Assembly (NCBI GenBank): GCA_023230175.1
Contig: JALNXV010000041.1
Location: 1-14,985, forward strand
Length of the DNA stretch: 14,985 bases
Direction of reading: 5' to 3'
Source: Candidatus Cloacimonadota bacterium
GTDB lineage: Bacteria > Cloacimonadota > Cloacimonadia > Cloacimonadales > WRIO01
The position numbers and the translations under genes are program-made. Position 1 is the first letter of the stretch. Every line of letters starts with the position of its first letter. The notes beneath the pieces were generated by a model. The model made no database searches. It was given only the letters and a program-made list of their open reading frames with translations, and was not told where the DNA came from. Below are positions 7,229 through 14,965 of this stretch, in pieces.

Positions 7229-8272
7229 ATGCTTGATAAGAAAAAGTTTAAAATATTAGGTTTCATTCCTCCTCCTTATGGAGGTTTATCAATACATATT
7301 TTTAGATTACTTGACTTTTTAGATGAACAGAAGTTTGAATATGATTTTTATAATTATAAGCCAAATTTTAATAAGACTTTTTTAAGTTTTTTTTTTGATT
7401 GTATAAATTTTAAAAAAGAAATAATTCATTTACATGAAGTCTTAGCATATAAACAGCATCTAATGTTGTTATTATTGATAAAAGTCTTTAATAAAAGAGT
7501 TATTCTTACTATTCATAATAATCGATTTAAAGAGAAATATCTAAAACTATCGCCTTTAAGAAGAATGATTTTTAAAAAGTATGTAAGTGCTGTGTATAAA
7601 ATTATTGCTGTTAATAGTGAAAGCGATTTTGTTTTTGTTGATAAAAAAAAAATTATTAACATACCGGCATACATTGCTCCAATAAATAAAGAGTTAACGA
7701 TTTCTTTATTGCCTAAAAAAATAATTGAGCTTCGAGATAAATACAAAATCTTGTTAACAGCGAATGCTTCAAGACTGGCCTTTTATAAAACTCAAGATTT
7801 ATATGGATTGGATATGTCTATTAATTTAGTTAAATTTTTAATTGATTGTGGGGTAAAAGATTTGTGTTTTATTTTTGTATTAACTTCAGTTACAGATGAA
7901 AGTTACTATAATTCCTTAAAAGAGAAAATTCATGACTATGAAATTAATGAACATATGGTAATTATTAATGAAAGTATTAGTTATCCTGCTTTACTTAGTA
8001 TTTCAGATATTTTTTTAAGACCAACGAATACTGACGGATATAGCATCTCAGTATCAGAAGCTTTAAGCTTAAAAAAAATTGTAATAGCTAGTGATGTTTG
8101 TCCTCGTCCAAAAGGAACTCTTTGTTTTAAAGCAAGAGATCAAGACGACTTAAATAAAACAGCAAAAAATGTTGTTGATAATTTGGAGTTATATAAAAAC
8201 AAAGCTCAATATTTTGTTCAGGAAAATTTTGCAGAAAAATTATTACTTTTTTATAATTCTATTAAAGAGTAG
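7229..8272 (+). CDS. GT4-like glycosyltransferase
   Basis: A 347-residue putative GT-B fold enzyme. The N-terminal Rossmann half starts KILGFIPPPYGGLSIHIFRLL (8-28), the glycine-rich loop of GT4 enzymes, and includes VILTIHNNRF (91-100) and a KIIAVNSES stretch (124-132). The C-terminal donor-binding half contains KILLTANASRLAFYKTQDLYG (173-193) and, near the end, DGYSISVSEALSLKKIVIASD (269-289). The EX7E motif is therefore D269...E277, with Asp in place of the first Glu. It would transfer a sugar from a nucleotide donor to a lipid-linked repeat unit at the cytoplasmic face of the membrane. GAGGAG (7218-7223) precedes the start, and it lies 11 nt after the heparinase-like gene. The coding sequence holds a run of ten T (7387-7396) and a run of ten A (7643-7652). 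Sugar and acceptor cannot be told from the sequence. Confidence 0.8.
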   Translation: MLDKKKFKILGFIPPPYGGLSIHIFRLLDFLDEQKFEYDFYNYKPNFNKTFLSFFFDCINFKKEIIHLHEVLAYKQHLMLLLLIKVFNKRVILTIHNNRFKEKYLKLSPLRRMIFKKYVSAVYKIIAVNSESDFVFVDKKKIINIPAYIAPINKELTISLLPKKIIELRDKYKILLTANASRLAFYKTQDLYGLDMSINLVKFLIDCGVKDLCFIFVLTSVTDESYYNSLKEKIHDYEINEHMVIINESISYPALLSISDIFLRPTNTDGYSISVSEALSLKKIVIASDVCPRPKGTLCFKARDQDDLNKTAKNVVDNLELYKNKAQYFVQENFAEKLLLFYNSIKE

Positions 8273-8282
8273 CTGTTTTAGC

Positions 8283-8314
8283 TTGACACAAATAGATTGC
8301 GATTTTTTTATACA
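8283..8314 (+). promoter_or_regulatory. Possible second promoter inside the polysaccharide locus
   Basis: The 78-nt gap before the Wzz-like gene contains a perfect TTGACA (8283-8288) and, 20 nt later, TATACA (8309-8314). The -35 box is good but the spacing is long and the -10 box is weak, so this is tentative. It is the only sizeable gap inside the locus, and no terminator-like stem was seen before it. Confidence 0.35.
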
Positions 8315-8350
8315 TTTAGATTATTAATTTAAAGTTATATGAGGTAAATC

Positions 8351-9508
8351 ATGAATACAAAGAAAATAGACTTATTAGATTTATGTTTAATTCTAGTGAG
8401 TAATAAAAAAATCATTATATGTTTTACACTTATAATGTCGATTATTGCAATAACATATTCTCTTGTTGTAGATGAAAAATGGTCTTCAAGTGCAACTGTT
8501 GATATAATTGATAATGCTGATAATTTTTCTTTAACAAATTCATTATTTGATGGTCTTGGACTTGAAGGATCAGGTTCTGTTAAGGGAAAGTCATTAAAGT
8601 ATTCTGCGGTATTAAAAACAAACAGAATCTCAAAAAAAGCAATAAAAGAGTTTGATTTAGTCTCATATTTTAATATTGTTGACAAGGATAGCTTAAAAGT
8701 TATTGATACAGCAATTAAAAGCTTACACGAAGAGATACTTGAAATATATCTTAATGAAGATACATTTTTTATGACCATTATATTGACAACAAAAGACAAA
8801 CAAATGTCAAAGAAAATGGCAGATTTTTACTTAAATGAACTAATTGAATATGCTCAAGACAATAAAAGTAATTTAGGGAAACAAAAAAAAGAGCTATTAG
8901 AGACGCGTATAAATGAGATTGAAAAGAATATTTTAGTTTTATCAGAAGAATTAAAAGTTTATCAGGAAAATAATAATATTGTAGATATTGTTGAGCAAGC
9001 AAAGGCAAGTTTATCTAATTATAGTGTTGTTTTAAATGAATACTTTATTAATGAAATTGAACTGAATTATACTAGTAGAGTTTTGCCAAATTCCATTCAG
9101 CATAAAAATTTACAAGAAAAAAACAAAAGCATAACTGAAATACTTAAAAAGTTTGAAGTAGATAATAAAGATTTACCGTATCTTTTATCTTTAAACAGTT
9201 CAAATACTCATCTATTTACAATCCAGCAAAAGGTTTATGCGTTAGAGTTATTAGAAACTATTCTTAAAACAATATATCCACAGTATGAATTAGCCAGAAT
9301 AGATGAGATTGATAGTAGAGATATGTTTGAAGTTCTCGATTATCCTAAATTATCAGGATATAGAACTTCTCCCAAAAGAGCTTTAATCTGTATTGTAACA
9401 TTCTTCGTCTCAATGTTATTCTCATCAGTTTTGATATTATTTGTTAAGTTAATGCCTAACGATGACATTGTAAAGATAAAAGCTGTATGGAAAAATCTTT
9501 TCAGGTAA
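8351..9508 (+). CDS. Wzz-family polysaccharide chain-length determinant protein
   Basis: A 385-residue inner-membrane protein with the Wzz/PCP layout. A membrane segment lies at about 20-40 (IIICFTLIMSIIAITYSLVV), a periplasmic domain follows that is rich in charged helices (about 150-300, probably coiled coil), and then the conserved proline-containing motif YPKLSGYRTSPKR (331-343) leads into a second membrane segment (344-366). There is only a short cytoplasmic tail and no fused tyrosine kinase domain. Proteins of this family set the modal length of polymers made by Wzy. GAGG (8341-8344) lies 6 nt before the start. The last 22 nt overlap the next gene, the Wzy-like protein, which fits direct cooperation between the two products. 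Confidence 0.85.
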   Translation: MNTKKIDLLDLCLILVSNKKIIICFTLIMSIIAITYSLVVDEKWSSSATVDIIDNADNFSLTNSLFDGLGLEGSGSVKGKSLKYSAVLKTNRISKKAIKEFDLVSYFNIVDKDSLKVIDTAIKSLHEEILEIYLNEDTFFMTIILTTKDKQMSKKMADFYLNELIEYAQDNKSNLGKQKKELLETRINEIEKNILVLSEELKVYQENNNIVDIVEQAKASLSNYSVVLNEYFINEIELNYTSRVLPNSIQHKNLQEKNKSITEILKKFEVDNKDLPYLLSLNSSNTHLFTIQQKVYALELLETILKTIYPQYELARIDEIDSRDMFEVLDYPKLSGYRTSPKRALICIVTFFVSMLFSSVLILFVKLMPNDDIVKIKAVWKNLFR

Positions 9509-10737
9509 AAAGCTATCTTAAGGGAAAAAGTGATTTATTAATACTTGTTCTAATAACTTTAAGTACTTTTTTTCAATTTATACCTTTATTTATTGGACCT
9601 TTAAGGTATACTTTTTACTTACCTTTAGTAACTTTTCTACTTATCATATTTCTTCAGTTTATAAAGTATATTCCCTTTGAATACAAAAAAGAGTATAATC
9701 TTGCATATTTTCTTTTTAGCCTTTGGTTGTTTTATGGTTGTATTACAGTTTTTTGGAGTTATAATCAAAGTATAGCTATAATAAACTTATATTATAGATT
9801 TGTTTATCTATTGATTTTTTATTCTCTTACGCAATTTATTAATACTAAATCAAGAATCTTATTTTTTAATAGAATGATTTGGTTTCTATTGTTATTTAAT
9901 GTTTTGGTTGCTTTTTGGGAAATGTTATCTTTACACCATTTCCCAACCTCCAAAAGATATCAGTATCTGTCATTTACTCCAACAGGTGCTTTTTATAATG
10001 AGAATTCATTTGCAGCAGTATTAATGCTTTGTACTCCTTTTTTATTTTATGATTATAAGAAATATTACAAAATAATATCAGATGTACTAATAGTGGTTGT
10101 TTTTATAATTTTTGCTGCTCAAGGAGCAAGGCTTGCTTTGTTGATGTATTTTCCTGTTATGTTATATTATATATACAAAAGAACAAGCTTAATATTTAAA
10201 ATATCAATATTTACGATAATAATTTTCTCAACTTTGTTGTTGATACATAAATTTCCTGCTGTTGGCTTTATCTTTAATCGGCATATAAATAACCATGTTT
10301 TTTCTTTTGGAAAAGAAATAGAATCCCCATTGTTAGGTTCAATGGATGTCAGGAAAGAACTTTACACTCTTAGTGTAATGAATGCAATAGAAACTAGAGG
10401 TTTTGGTAAAGGTATTGGTAACTTTGAAAGAAGTATATCTCATGCTAAAAAAAAAACCTTTTCAAAAGACAATAACCCACATAGTTTATTTTTTGAGATA
10501 ACAAATAGCGAAGGTTTGATAAGTTTAATTAGTTTATCGTTGATAGTTTTTTTGCCATTATTCTATATGATTAGAAATGATAAATTGAATAACAGAATGA
10601 AGTTCTTTATTTTTTGGTTAGTTATTTACTTTACTTTTTCAAATTTTTTGCCGGGTAACATAAGGTCAATTTATCTTTATTGGACGGTTTTATCCTTTGT
10701 TTATGTACTATCATTGAGTAATGAAAATATCAGCTAA
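9487..10737 (+). CDS. Wzy polymerase / O-antigen ligase family membrane protein
   Basis: A 416-residue polytopic protein with about ten to twelve hydrophobic segments. It has hallmarks of the Wzy_C / O-antigen ligase family: GAFYNENSFAAVLML (167-181), AAQGARLALLMY (210-221) in the place of the TGSRGA-type motif, and a large periplasmic loop with GFGKGIGNFE (305-314) and NNPHSLFFEITNSEG (329-343) bearing the conserved His. Such enzymes either polymerise undecaprenyl-linked repeat units or ligate the polymer to lipid A-core. Position between a Wzz and a Wzx favours the polymerase role. The start lies inside the Wzz gene (22-nt overlap) with only a weak Shine-Dalgarno. The next in-frame Met is not until residue 130, within the membrane region, so the early start is preferred and translation is probably coupled. 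A run of ten A occurs at 10447-10456. Confidence 0.82.
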   Translation: MEKSFQVKSYLKGKSDLLILVLITLSTFFQFIPLFIGPLRYTFYLPLVTFLLIIFLQFIKYIPFEYKKEYNLAYFLFSLWLFYGCITVFWSYNQSIAIINLYYRFVYLLIFYSLTQFINTKSRILFFNRMIWFLLLFNVLVAFWEMLSLHHFPTSKRYQYLSFTPTGAFYNENSFAAVLMLCTPFLFYDYKKYYKIISDVLIVVVFIIFAAQGARLALLMYFPVMLYYIYKRTSLIFKISIFTIIIFSTLLLIHKFPAVGFIFNRHINNHVFSFGKEIESPLLGSMDVRKELYTLSVMNAIETRGFGKGIGNFERSISHAKKKTFSKDNNPHSLFFEITNSEGLISLISLSLIVFLPLFYMIRNDKLNNRMKFFIFWLVIYFTFSNFLPGNIRSIYLYWTVLSFVYVLSLSNENIS

Positions 10738-12010
10738 ATTATTATCTACTTTTTTAATCAACATTAGTTTGTTTACTTTTACTTTTATTGTATCAGTTGT
10801 TTTAAGTAGGTTTTTAGGACCTGAGAATTATGGACAATATAGGTATATTATGCTTGTAGTTTCAACTTTAGTTTTAGTTTTGAGTTTTGGAGTTCCCGGT
10901 ATTTTAGAGATAAAATTGGCACAAAAAAAGGTTGATTTGAGGTATTATATAAGAAAGAGTTTACGTTTTGTATTTCCCATATCAATTTTTATATGTTTGT
11001 TAGGATTATCCTTTTTCTCAAAATTACCAACAAATATTGATAGGAATTTAATCTATATAAGTATTTTTCTTTATTTTGCTTACTTGTTAAATAGTGTTTT
11101 TCATAATGCAGTTTACGCATTGGATAACATAAAAAAGTTTCAAATTATTGAGATAATGAAGCAAAGTAGTTTTTTAATCATGATTTTTGTATTATATTTA
11201 TGCAAGAATCTGAGTTTAATAACAATTCTTTATGCCTTTATTTTTATAAATTTATTCGGTTTTTTTTACATTGTTTACATTATATTACGCAAAAAATATC
11301 AAGTTATTGATAATGAATATACTTATAAGCAAATTTTTAAGGATGCATTTAAAGTATATACAAACAATTTATTGACATTTATGACGTATAGAGTAGATTT
11401 ATTTATTTTAAAAATGTTTGTTGGGTTTTATGAAATAGGGATTTACACTTTGGCGGTAAATTTGGCTGAAAAAATATGGATTTTCCCAAATTCAATTAAG
11501 CAAGTAGTATATTTAGAGATTGCTAATAAACGACAAAATGAGTTTTTTGTAGCAAAAATTATTAGATTGCTAAGTTTTTCGTTAATATTCATATTTACTA
11601 CTCTTGCAGTAATTTCTTTTTATTTGATTCCCCTAGTCTTTTCTGAGAAGTTTAGACCTTCAATATATCCATTTTTATTGTTATTACCGGGAGTTATCTT
11701 GTTTTGTTATTCTAAAATCTTATCGTCATATTTTATTGCGAAAGATATGATTGAGGTTAATACCTATTCTAGTATATTAATAACTGCTGTAAATATTATT
11801 TTTAATTTTCTGTTAATTCCAAAGTTTACTATTTATGGTGCAGCTATAGCAACAACTCTTGCGTATCTAACAGGAGCTGTATATCACTTAAATAAATTTA
11901 AGATATTATCAAAGATATCTTTCAAAAACTTATTAATTGTAAAGCAAAGCGATATTGATTTTTTAAAACCTTTACTCTTAAAATTCAAGAAATCGGAGAA
12001 TAAATGTTAA
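10721..12010 (+). CDS. Wzx-type polysaccharide flippase (MOP superfamily)
   Basis: A 429-residue polytopic membrane protein with roughly twelve membrane segments. The N-terminus carries LSRFLGPENYGQYRYI (28-43), the classic opening of polysaccharide flippases. The middle contains YRVDLFILKMFVGFYEIGIY (223-242) followed by NLAEKIWIFPNSI, the repeated start of the second half. The late segment IYGAAIATTLAYLTGA (371-386) is also typical. The protein would move undecaprenyl-pyrophosphate-linked oligosaccharide units from the cytoplasmic to the periplasmic face for the polymerase encoded just upstream. It overlaps that gene by 17 nt and overlaps the next glycosyltransferase by 7 nt, so expression is tightly coupled. 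Confidence 0.85.
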   Translation: MKISAKLLSTFLINISLFTFTFIVSVVLSRFLGPENYGQYRYIMLVVSTLVLVLSFGVPGILEIKLAQKKVDLRYYIRKSLRFVFPISIFICLLGLSFFSKLPTNIDRNLIYISIFLYFAYLLNSVFHNAVYALDNIKKFQIIEIMKQSSFLIMIFVLYLCKNLSLITILYAFIFINLFGFFYIVYIILRKKYQVIDNEYTYKQIFKDAFKVYTNNLLTFMTYRVDLFILKMFVGFYEIGIYTLAVNLAEKIWIFPNSIKQVVYLEIANKRQNEFFVAKIIRLLSFSLIFIFTTLAVISFYLIPLVFSEKFRPSIYPFLLLLPGVILFCYSKILSSYFIAKDMIEVNTYSSILITAVNIIFNFLLIPKFTIYGAAIATTLAYLTGAVYHLNKFKILSKISFKNLLIVKQSDIDFLKPLLLKFKKSENKC

Positions 12011-13140
12011 AGATACTAATGTTAGAAGACTGTGATTATATAAATAGCATTGTCAAGATAGGGAGTCAGCATTATGGTAGAGAACTTGCCGAAGATGGTA
12101 ATCAGGTTTTATGGTTGACACCACCGTATAATGAGTTATATTTGTTAAAGGATAAAGAAGAGTATTACATAAGAAAAACAGCTCATAAAAATAATTTTCA
12201 GGAAGTAGAAAAGAATTTAAGAGTATATTGTCCACATTCTTTAGTAATTGCAGGGCAGCAGAAACTTTTTAACACAAAATTGTTTCATAAGTTAAGTGTT
12301 GATTTGTGTATGCCAAATATTAAGTCAAAGCTTAAAAAACATAGTTTTGATAATGTAGATGTCTTATTTATGAATAATATGCGATTGTATTATCTAAAGG
12401 ATAAGGTAAAGTATAAAAAAATGTTTTACAGATGTAATGACGATAAAACATTGAGAGATGCTGCTTATGATAATTATAATTATTTTGAAAATGACATAAT
12501 AAAAAAATCAGATATTGTCTTTGTAACCTCAATGGATTTGTTAGAGAAAAAGCAAAAAATTAGGAAAGATTTAGTATATTTACCTAATGGAGTGGAGTTA
12601 GAAAACTTTATTAGAGATGAATATCGATTGCCTGAAGATTTTACTGATACCCAACGGAAAAAATGTATATTTGTGGGAGCTTTTGCTTCATGGTTGGATG
12701 TTGAACTTGTAGAGTACAGTGCAAAAATGCTAAAAGATATTGATTTTTATATCATAGGACCGGTTAAAACAGATGTTGAGTGTTTAAAAAAACTTAGTAA
12801 TGTCAAGCTTTTAGGTGTAAAACCATACATTGAAATTCCTGATTATTTGTATCATAGCGATGTAGCGATTATCCCATTTAAGATTAATAGTTTTACAAAT
12901 TCAATAACTCCTGTGAAACTTTATGAATATATGAGTTTAGGTTTAAATGTAGTAACAACAGATTTTAGAGAGATGCAATTTATAAATAGCCCGGCATATA
13001 TTGCTAAACATAAAGATGATTTTTGCGATAAAATTCTTTTATCTATTAAGAATAAAGAATTTAACAAAGAAACAAATATCAAGTTTGCTAAAGAAAATAC
13101 CTGGGCAAATAGGTATCTGACCATAAAAAAGTACTTGTAG
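12004..13140 (+). CDS. Glycosyltransferase, GT-B fold
   Basis: A 378-residue putative GT-B enzyme. The N-terminal half has QHYGRELAEDGNQVLWLTPP (22-41), matching the usual loop followed by GHxV-type strand. The middle holds RCNDD (143-147), KSDIVFVTSMDLLEKK (168-183) and LPNGVELENF (193-202). The donor half has CIFVGAFASWLDVELVEYSA (221-240), FYIIGPV (248-254) and the diagnostic DVAIIPFKINSFTNSITPVK (286-305) with LYEYMSLGLNVVTTD (306-320), a pattern common to bacterial GT4/GT1-related enzymes with a KxxEYM motif where EX7E would be. It likely adds one sugar to the repeat unit in the cytoplasm. GGAG precedes the start, which lies inside the flippase gene. Sugar specificity cannot be predicted. 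Confidence 0.78.
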   Translation: MLKILMLEDCDYINSIVKIGSQHYGRELAEDGNQVLWLTPPYNELYLLKDKEEYYIRKTAHKNNFQEVEKNLRVYCPHSLVIAGQQKLFNTKLFHKLSVDLCMPNIKSKLKKHSFDNVDVLFMNNMRLYYLKDKVKYKKMFYRCNDDKTLRDAAYDNYNYFENDIIKKSDIVFVTSMDLLEKKQKIRKDLVYLPNGVELENFIRDEYRLPEDFTDTQRKKCIFVGAFASWLDVELVEYSAKMLKDIDFYIIGPVKTDVECLKKLSNVKLLGVKPYIEIPDYLYHSDVAIIPFKINSFTNSITPVKLYEYMSLGLNVVTTDFREMQFINSPAYIAKHKDDFCDKILLSIKNKEFNKETNIKFAKENTWANRYLTIKKYL

Positions 13141-13144
13141 AATC

Positions 13145-13148
13145 GGAG
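13145..13148 (+). promoter_or_regulatory. Ribosome binding site fixing the start of the last glycosyltransferase
   Basis: GGAG lies 5 nt before the ATG at 13154. The frame also has a TTG at 13151, but that would leave only 2 nt of spacing, so ATG 13154 is preferred. Confidence 0.65.
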
Positions 13149-13153
13149 TATTG

Positions 13154-14314
13154 ATGAAGAATATTTATGTAGATTTCACCTGGATGGGTATGAATAGGCA
13201 TAAGATGATACATGGAGGTGGAAATTATGCCAAAAAGATTACACTTTTATTGCAAGAAAAAACAGAAAATTTTTCTTTAAATATCTTATGGCATGAAGAA
13301 CACAAAGCTGTTGGTACAGATGAAGAAAAAATCTTTAACCATTCAAAAAGTAAAGTGATAAAGATTAAAGAATCGCTAATAGAATATTATTTCCCTGATG
13401 ATGCTGTTATATTCATCCCATTACTGAGCGTGGGTGAATTCAAGATTTTAAAAACACTTAAAGATAAAAATCCGAATCTAAAGATATATTTAACTATTCA
13501 TGGTTTGCGACCTTTAGACTTATTTGTTGAGAAATATAGTAATGCAGATTTGGCAATTAAGAATTTTTTATTTTTGGACTGTTTTAAAGATAAAATTAAG
13601 AAAATGGCTTATAAATATTATCTTAGAAAATATTTGGGTTATTGTGATAAAATCTTTACAGTCTCCAATTATTCATTGCAACAGATTGTAAAATATGTTT
13701 CTGCTAAGAATATTAGCTTTTATTATCAGGATATATTGTTTGATGATCAGGATGTTAAAATAGAGTTTAATGAAAAGTTTATTTTATTTGTAAGTGGAGA
13801 CAGAATGGAAAAAAACTATTTAAGAACACTCAAAGCCTTTTGTCAGTTTAAACAATTTAACCCCAATGATTTTTTCTTGTATACAACCGGTATGGATGAA
13901 AAAAAGGAAAAAGAAATTCGTAAGTATTTTACAAAAAGAGATTTAGTGATTATTGATAAATGGGTAAAGCATTTTGATTATGTTGAAAAATCGGTTCTTT
14001 TTGATATGTTTAAGCAATGTAGTTTTTTACTTTTTACTTCAAAAAGTGAGGGTTATGGCTTGCCTGTTTTGGAAGCATTATATAGGGGAAAACCGGTTTT
14101 AGCTTCATATATCACTTCTATTCCTGAGGTTGCAGGACCTGCTCTACATTATGTTGACCCTTATTCTATAGAATCAATTGTTTCAGGATTATGTTATATG
14201 AGCGATGTTGCAAACAAAGAAAAGCATATTGATTATATTAAGAAGATTTTACCTGCTTTACAGTTAAGAATCAAAACTGATATGGAAATTTTGATTAATG
14301 AAATAATAGAATAA
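13154..14314 (+). CDS. GT4-family glycosyltransferase
   Basis: A 386-residue retaining-type GT-B enzyme with clear GT4 signatures. The N-terminal loop is MIHGGGNYAKKITLLLQ (18-34), and the linker region holds KIFTVSNYSLQQIVKY (166-181). The donor-binding half starts EKFILFVSGDRMEKNYLRTL (207-226) with the conserved R217 and K220 that contact the donor phosphates. The EX7E motif is SEGYGLPVLEALYRGKPVLA (298-317), with E299 and E307, followed by SIPEVAGPALHYVDP (322-336). This last part is the usual mannosyl- or glucosyltransferase ending. The start is 13 nt after the preceding stop. It is the final gene of the locus in this window; no clear terminator follows it. Confidence 0.88.
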   Translation: MKNIYVDFTWMGMNRHKMIHGGGNYAKKITLLLQEKTENFSLNILWHEEHKAVGTDEEKIFNHSKSKVIKIKESLIEYYFPDDAVIFIPLLSVGEFKILKTLKDKNPNLKIYLTIHGLRPLDLFVEKYSNADLAIKNFLFLDCFKDKIKKMAYKYYLRKYLGYCDKIFTVSNYSLQQIVKYVSAKNISFYYQDILFDDQDVKIEFNEKFILFVSGDRMEKNYLRTLKAFCQFKQFNPNDFFLYTTGMDEKKEKEIRKYFTKRDLVIIDKWVKHFDYVEKSVLFDMFKQCSFLLFTSKSEGYGLPVLEALYRGKPVLASYITSIPEVAGPALHYVDPYSIESIVSGLCYMSDVANKEKHIDYIKKILPALQLRIKTDMEILINEIIE

Positions 14315-14336
14315 GGTTAGAATATTTATAAGACTA

Positions 14337-14458
14337 TTGAATAATTTTTTTGTGTGAGCACATCTTGCTTTCATTAAAAATTTCTTAACTATAAGAATAG
14401 CAATTTATAATCTTCCTACAAGCCGGAAGCTCGTAGAACAATATTTGAAATTATTCAA
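14337..14458. repeat. 11-bp perfect inverted repeat enclosing a small hairpin
   Basis: TTGAATAATTT at 14337-14347 is the exact reverse complement of AAATTATTCAA at 14448-14458. The 100 nt between them contain the hairpin at 14416-14436. AT-rich 11-mers can match by chance in such a region. The framing of a GC-richer hairpin could nevertheless mark a small non-autonomous mobile element or a folded RNA. No flanking target-site duplication was recognised. Confidence 0.4.
14416..14436. repeat. Small GC-richer hairpin with A-AGC / GCT-C core
   Basis: CTAC (14416-14419) pairs with GTAG (14433-14436). A14420 faces C14432 as a mismatch. AGC (14421-14423) pairs with GCT (14429-14431) around a CGGAA loop. 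The same architecture recurs at 14944-14965. Confidence 0.6.
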
Positions 14459-14587
14459 CAATTTTTTATTATGTATATTTACAATTATAAATTAATATCT
14501 ATTAATGAAATTGCGTTTACTTTAATCTTGTTTTCATTTTATAAAGTTACAGTCGCTATGATTTTTACTACTTAACTACTTGAAATA

Positions 14588-14657
14588 TATAGCATACCTA
14601 CAGGAGACCTACAGGAGGCGTTGCTTCCTGTAGGTCTCCTGTAGGTCACTTGCTATA
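14588..14657. repeat. Long near-perfect palindrome built from tandem 11-mers
   Basis: The arms 14596-14616 and 14626-14646 are perfectly complementary over 21 bp. The left arm plus one base is two exact tandem copies of ACCTACAGGAG (14596-14606 and 14607-14617). Inside, GGC/GCT (14617-14619 with 14623-14625) can add three more pairs, one of them G-U, leaving a GTT loop. Outside, TATAGCA (14588-14594) pairs with TGCTATA (14651-14657), separated from the main stem by 1 nt on the left and 4 nt on the right. There is no T-run, so it is not an ordinary terminator. It may be a REP-like repeat, a transposase-recognised hairpin or a structured RNA. Confidence 0.9.
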
Positions 14658-14893
14658 AATGTTCATTTTGTTGATAGCTAAGTGTCTGATATTTCGTAAT
14701 TTAAGATTTTTCTACATGTTTTATTTACGACAATAAACAAAAGTATAAATAAAATAAGTTTTATATATTGCTTTTATTTGATATTTTTATTTTAAATGAT
14801 TAAGTAAATTGTGGTTCATTTATGATTTATAATAGAATAAAAACTACATAGATATGTATAAGAAAATATTTTATTATAATAATGTTTTTTGTC

Positions 14894-14937
14894 CGGTCTT
14901 GACTCACACTCGCTTTTCTCGTTGCAAGTCAAGTCCG
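14894..14937. repeat. Imperfect hairpin, CTTGACT / AGTCAAG stem
   Basis: CTTGACT (14898-14904) pairs with AGTCAAG (14927-14933). After a T-T mismatch the stem continues with CGG (14894-14896) against CCG (14935-14937). The loop is 22 nt. The segment is markedly more GC-rich than the 200 nt before it. Confidence 0.6.
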
Positions 14938-14943
14938 TCTTTA

Positions 14944-14965
14944 GTGCAAGCAGGGATGCTCGCAC
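14944..14965. repeat. Small hairpin with the same A-AGC / GCT-C core as at 14416
   Basis: GTGC (14944-14947) pairs with GCAC (14962-14965). A14948 faces C14961 as a mismatch. AGCA (14949-14952) pairs with TGCT (14957-14960) around a GGGA loop. It follows the previous hairpin by 6 nt and may be part of a larger element cut by the window edge. Confidence 0.6.

Noticed and set aside
8273..8282. Terminator after the first glycosyltransferase
   Set aside because: Only a 4-bp AGCT/AGCT stem can be drawn, with no stable GC-rich hairpin and no proper T-run.
8335..8799. 154-codon minus-strand open frame over the start of the Wzz-like gene
   Set aside because: It is antisense to a well-supported gene, has no recognisable domain or ribosome binding site, and looks like a shadow frame in AT-rich DNA.
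14588..14657. Long palindrome as a Rho-independent terminator of the polysaccharide locus
   Set aside because: It lies about 270 nt after the last stop and neither side is followed by a T-run.
14588..14657. CRISPR array or integron attC site
   Set aside because: The repeated 11-mers are directly tandem without spacers, no Cas or integrase gene is visible, and the conserved attC end motifs were not recognised.
14660..14737. 25-codon frame in the right intergenic region
   Set aside because: No ribosome binding site and no recognisable protein character beyond chance hydrophobic codons from T-rich DNA.
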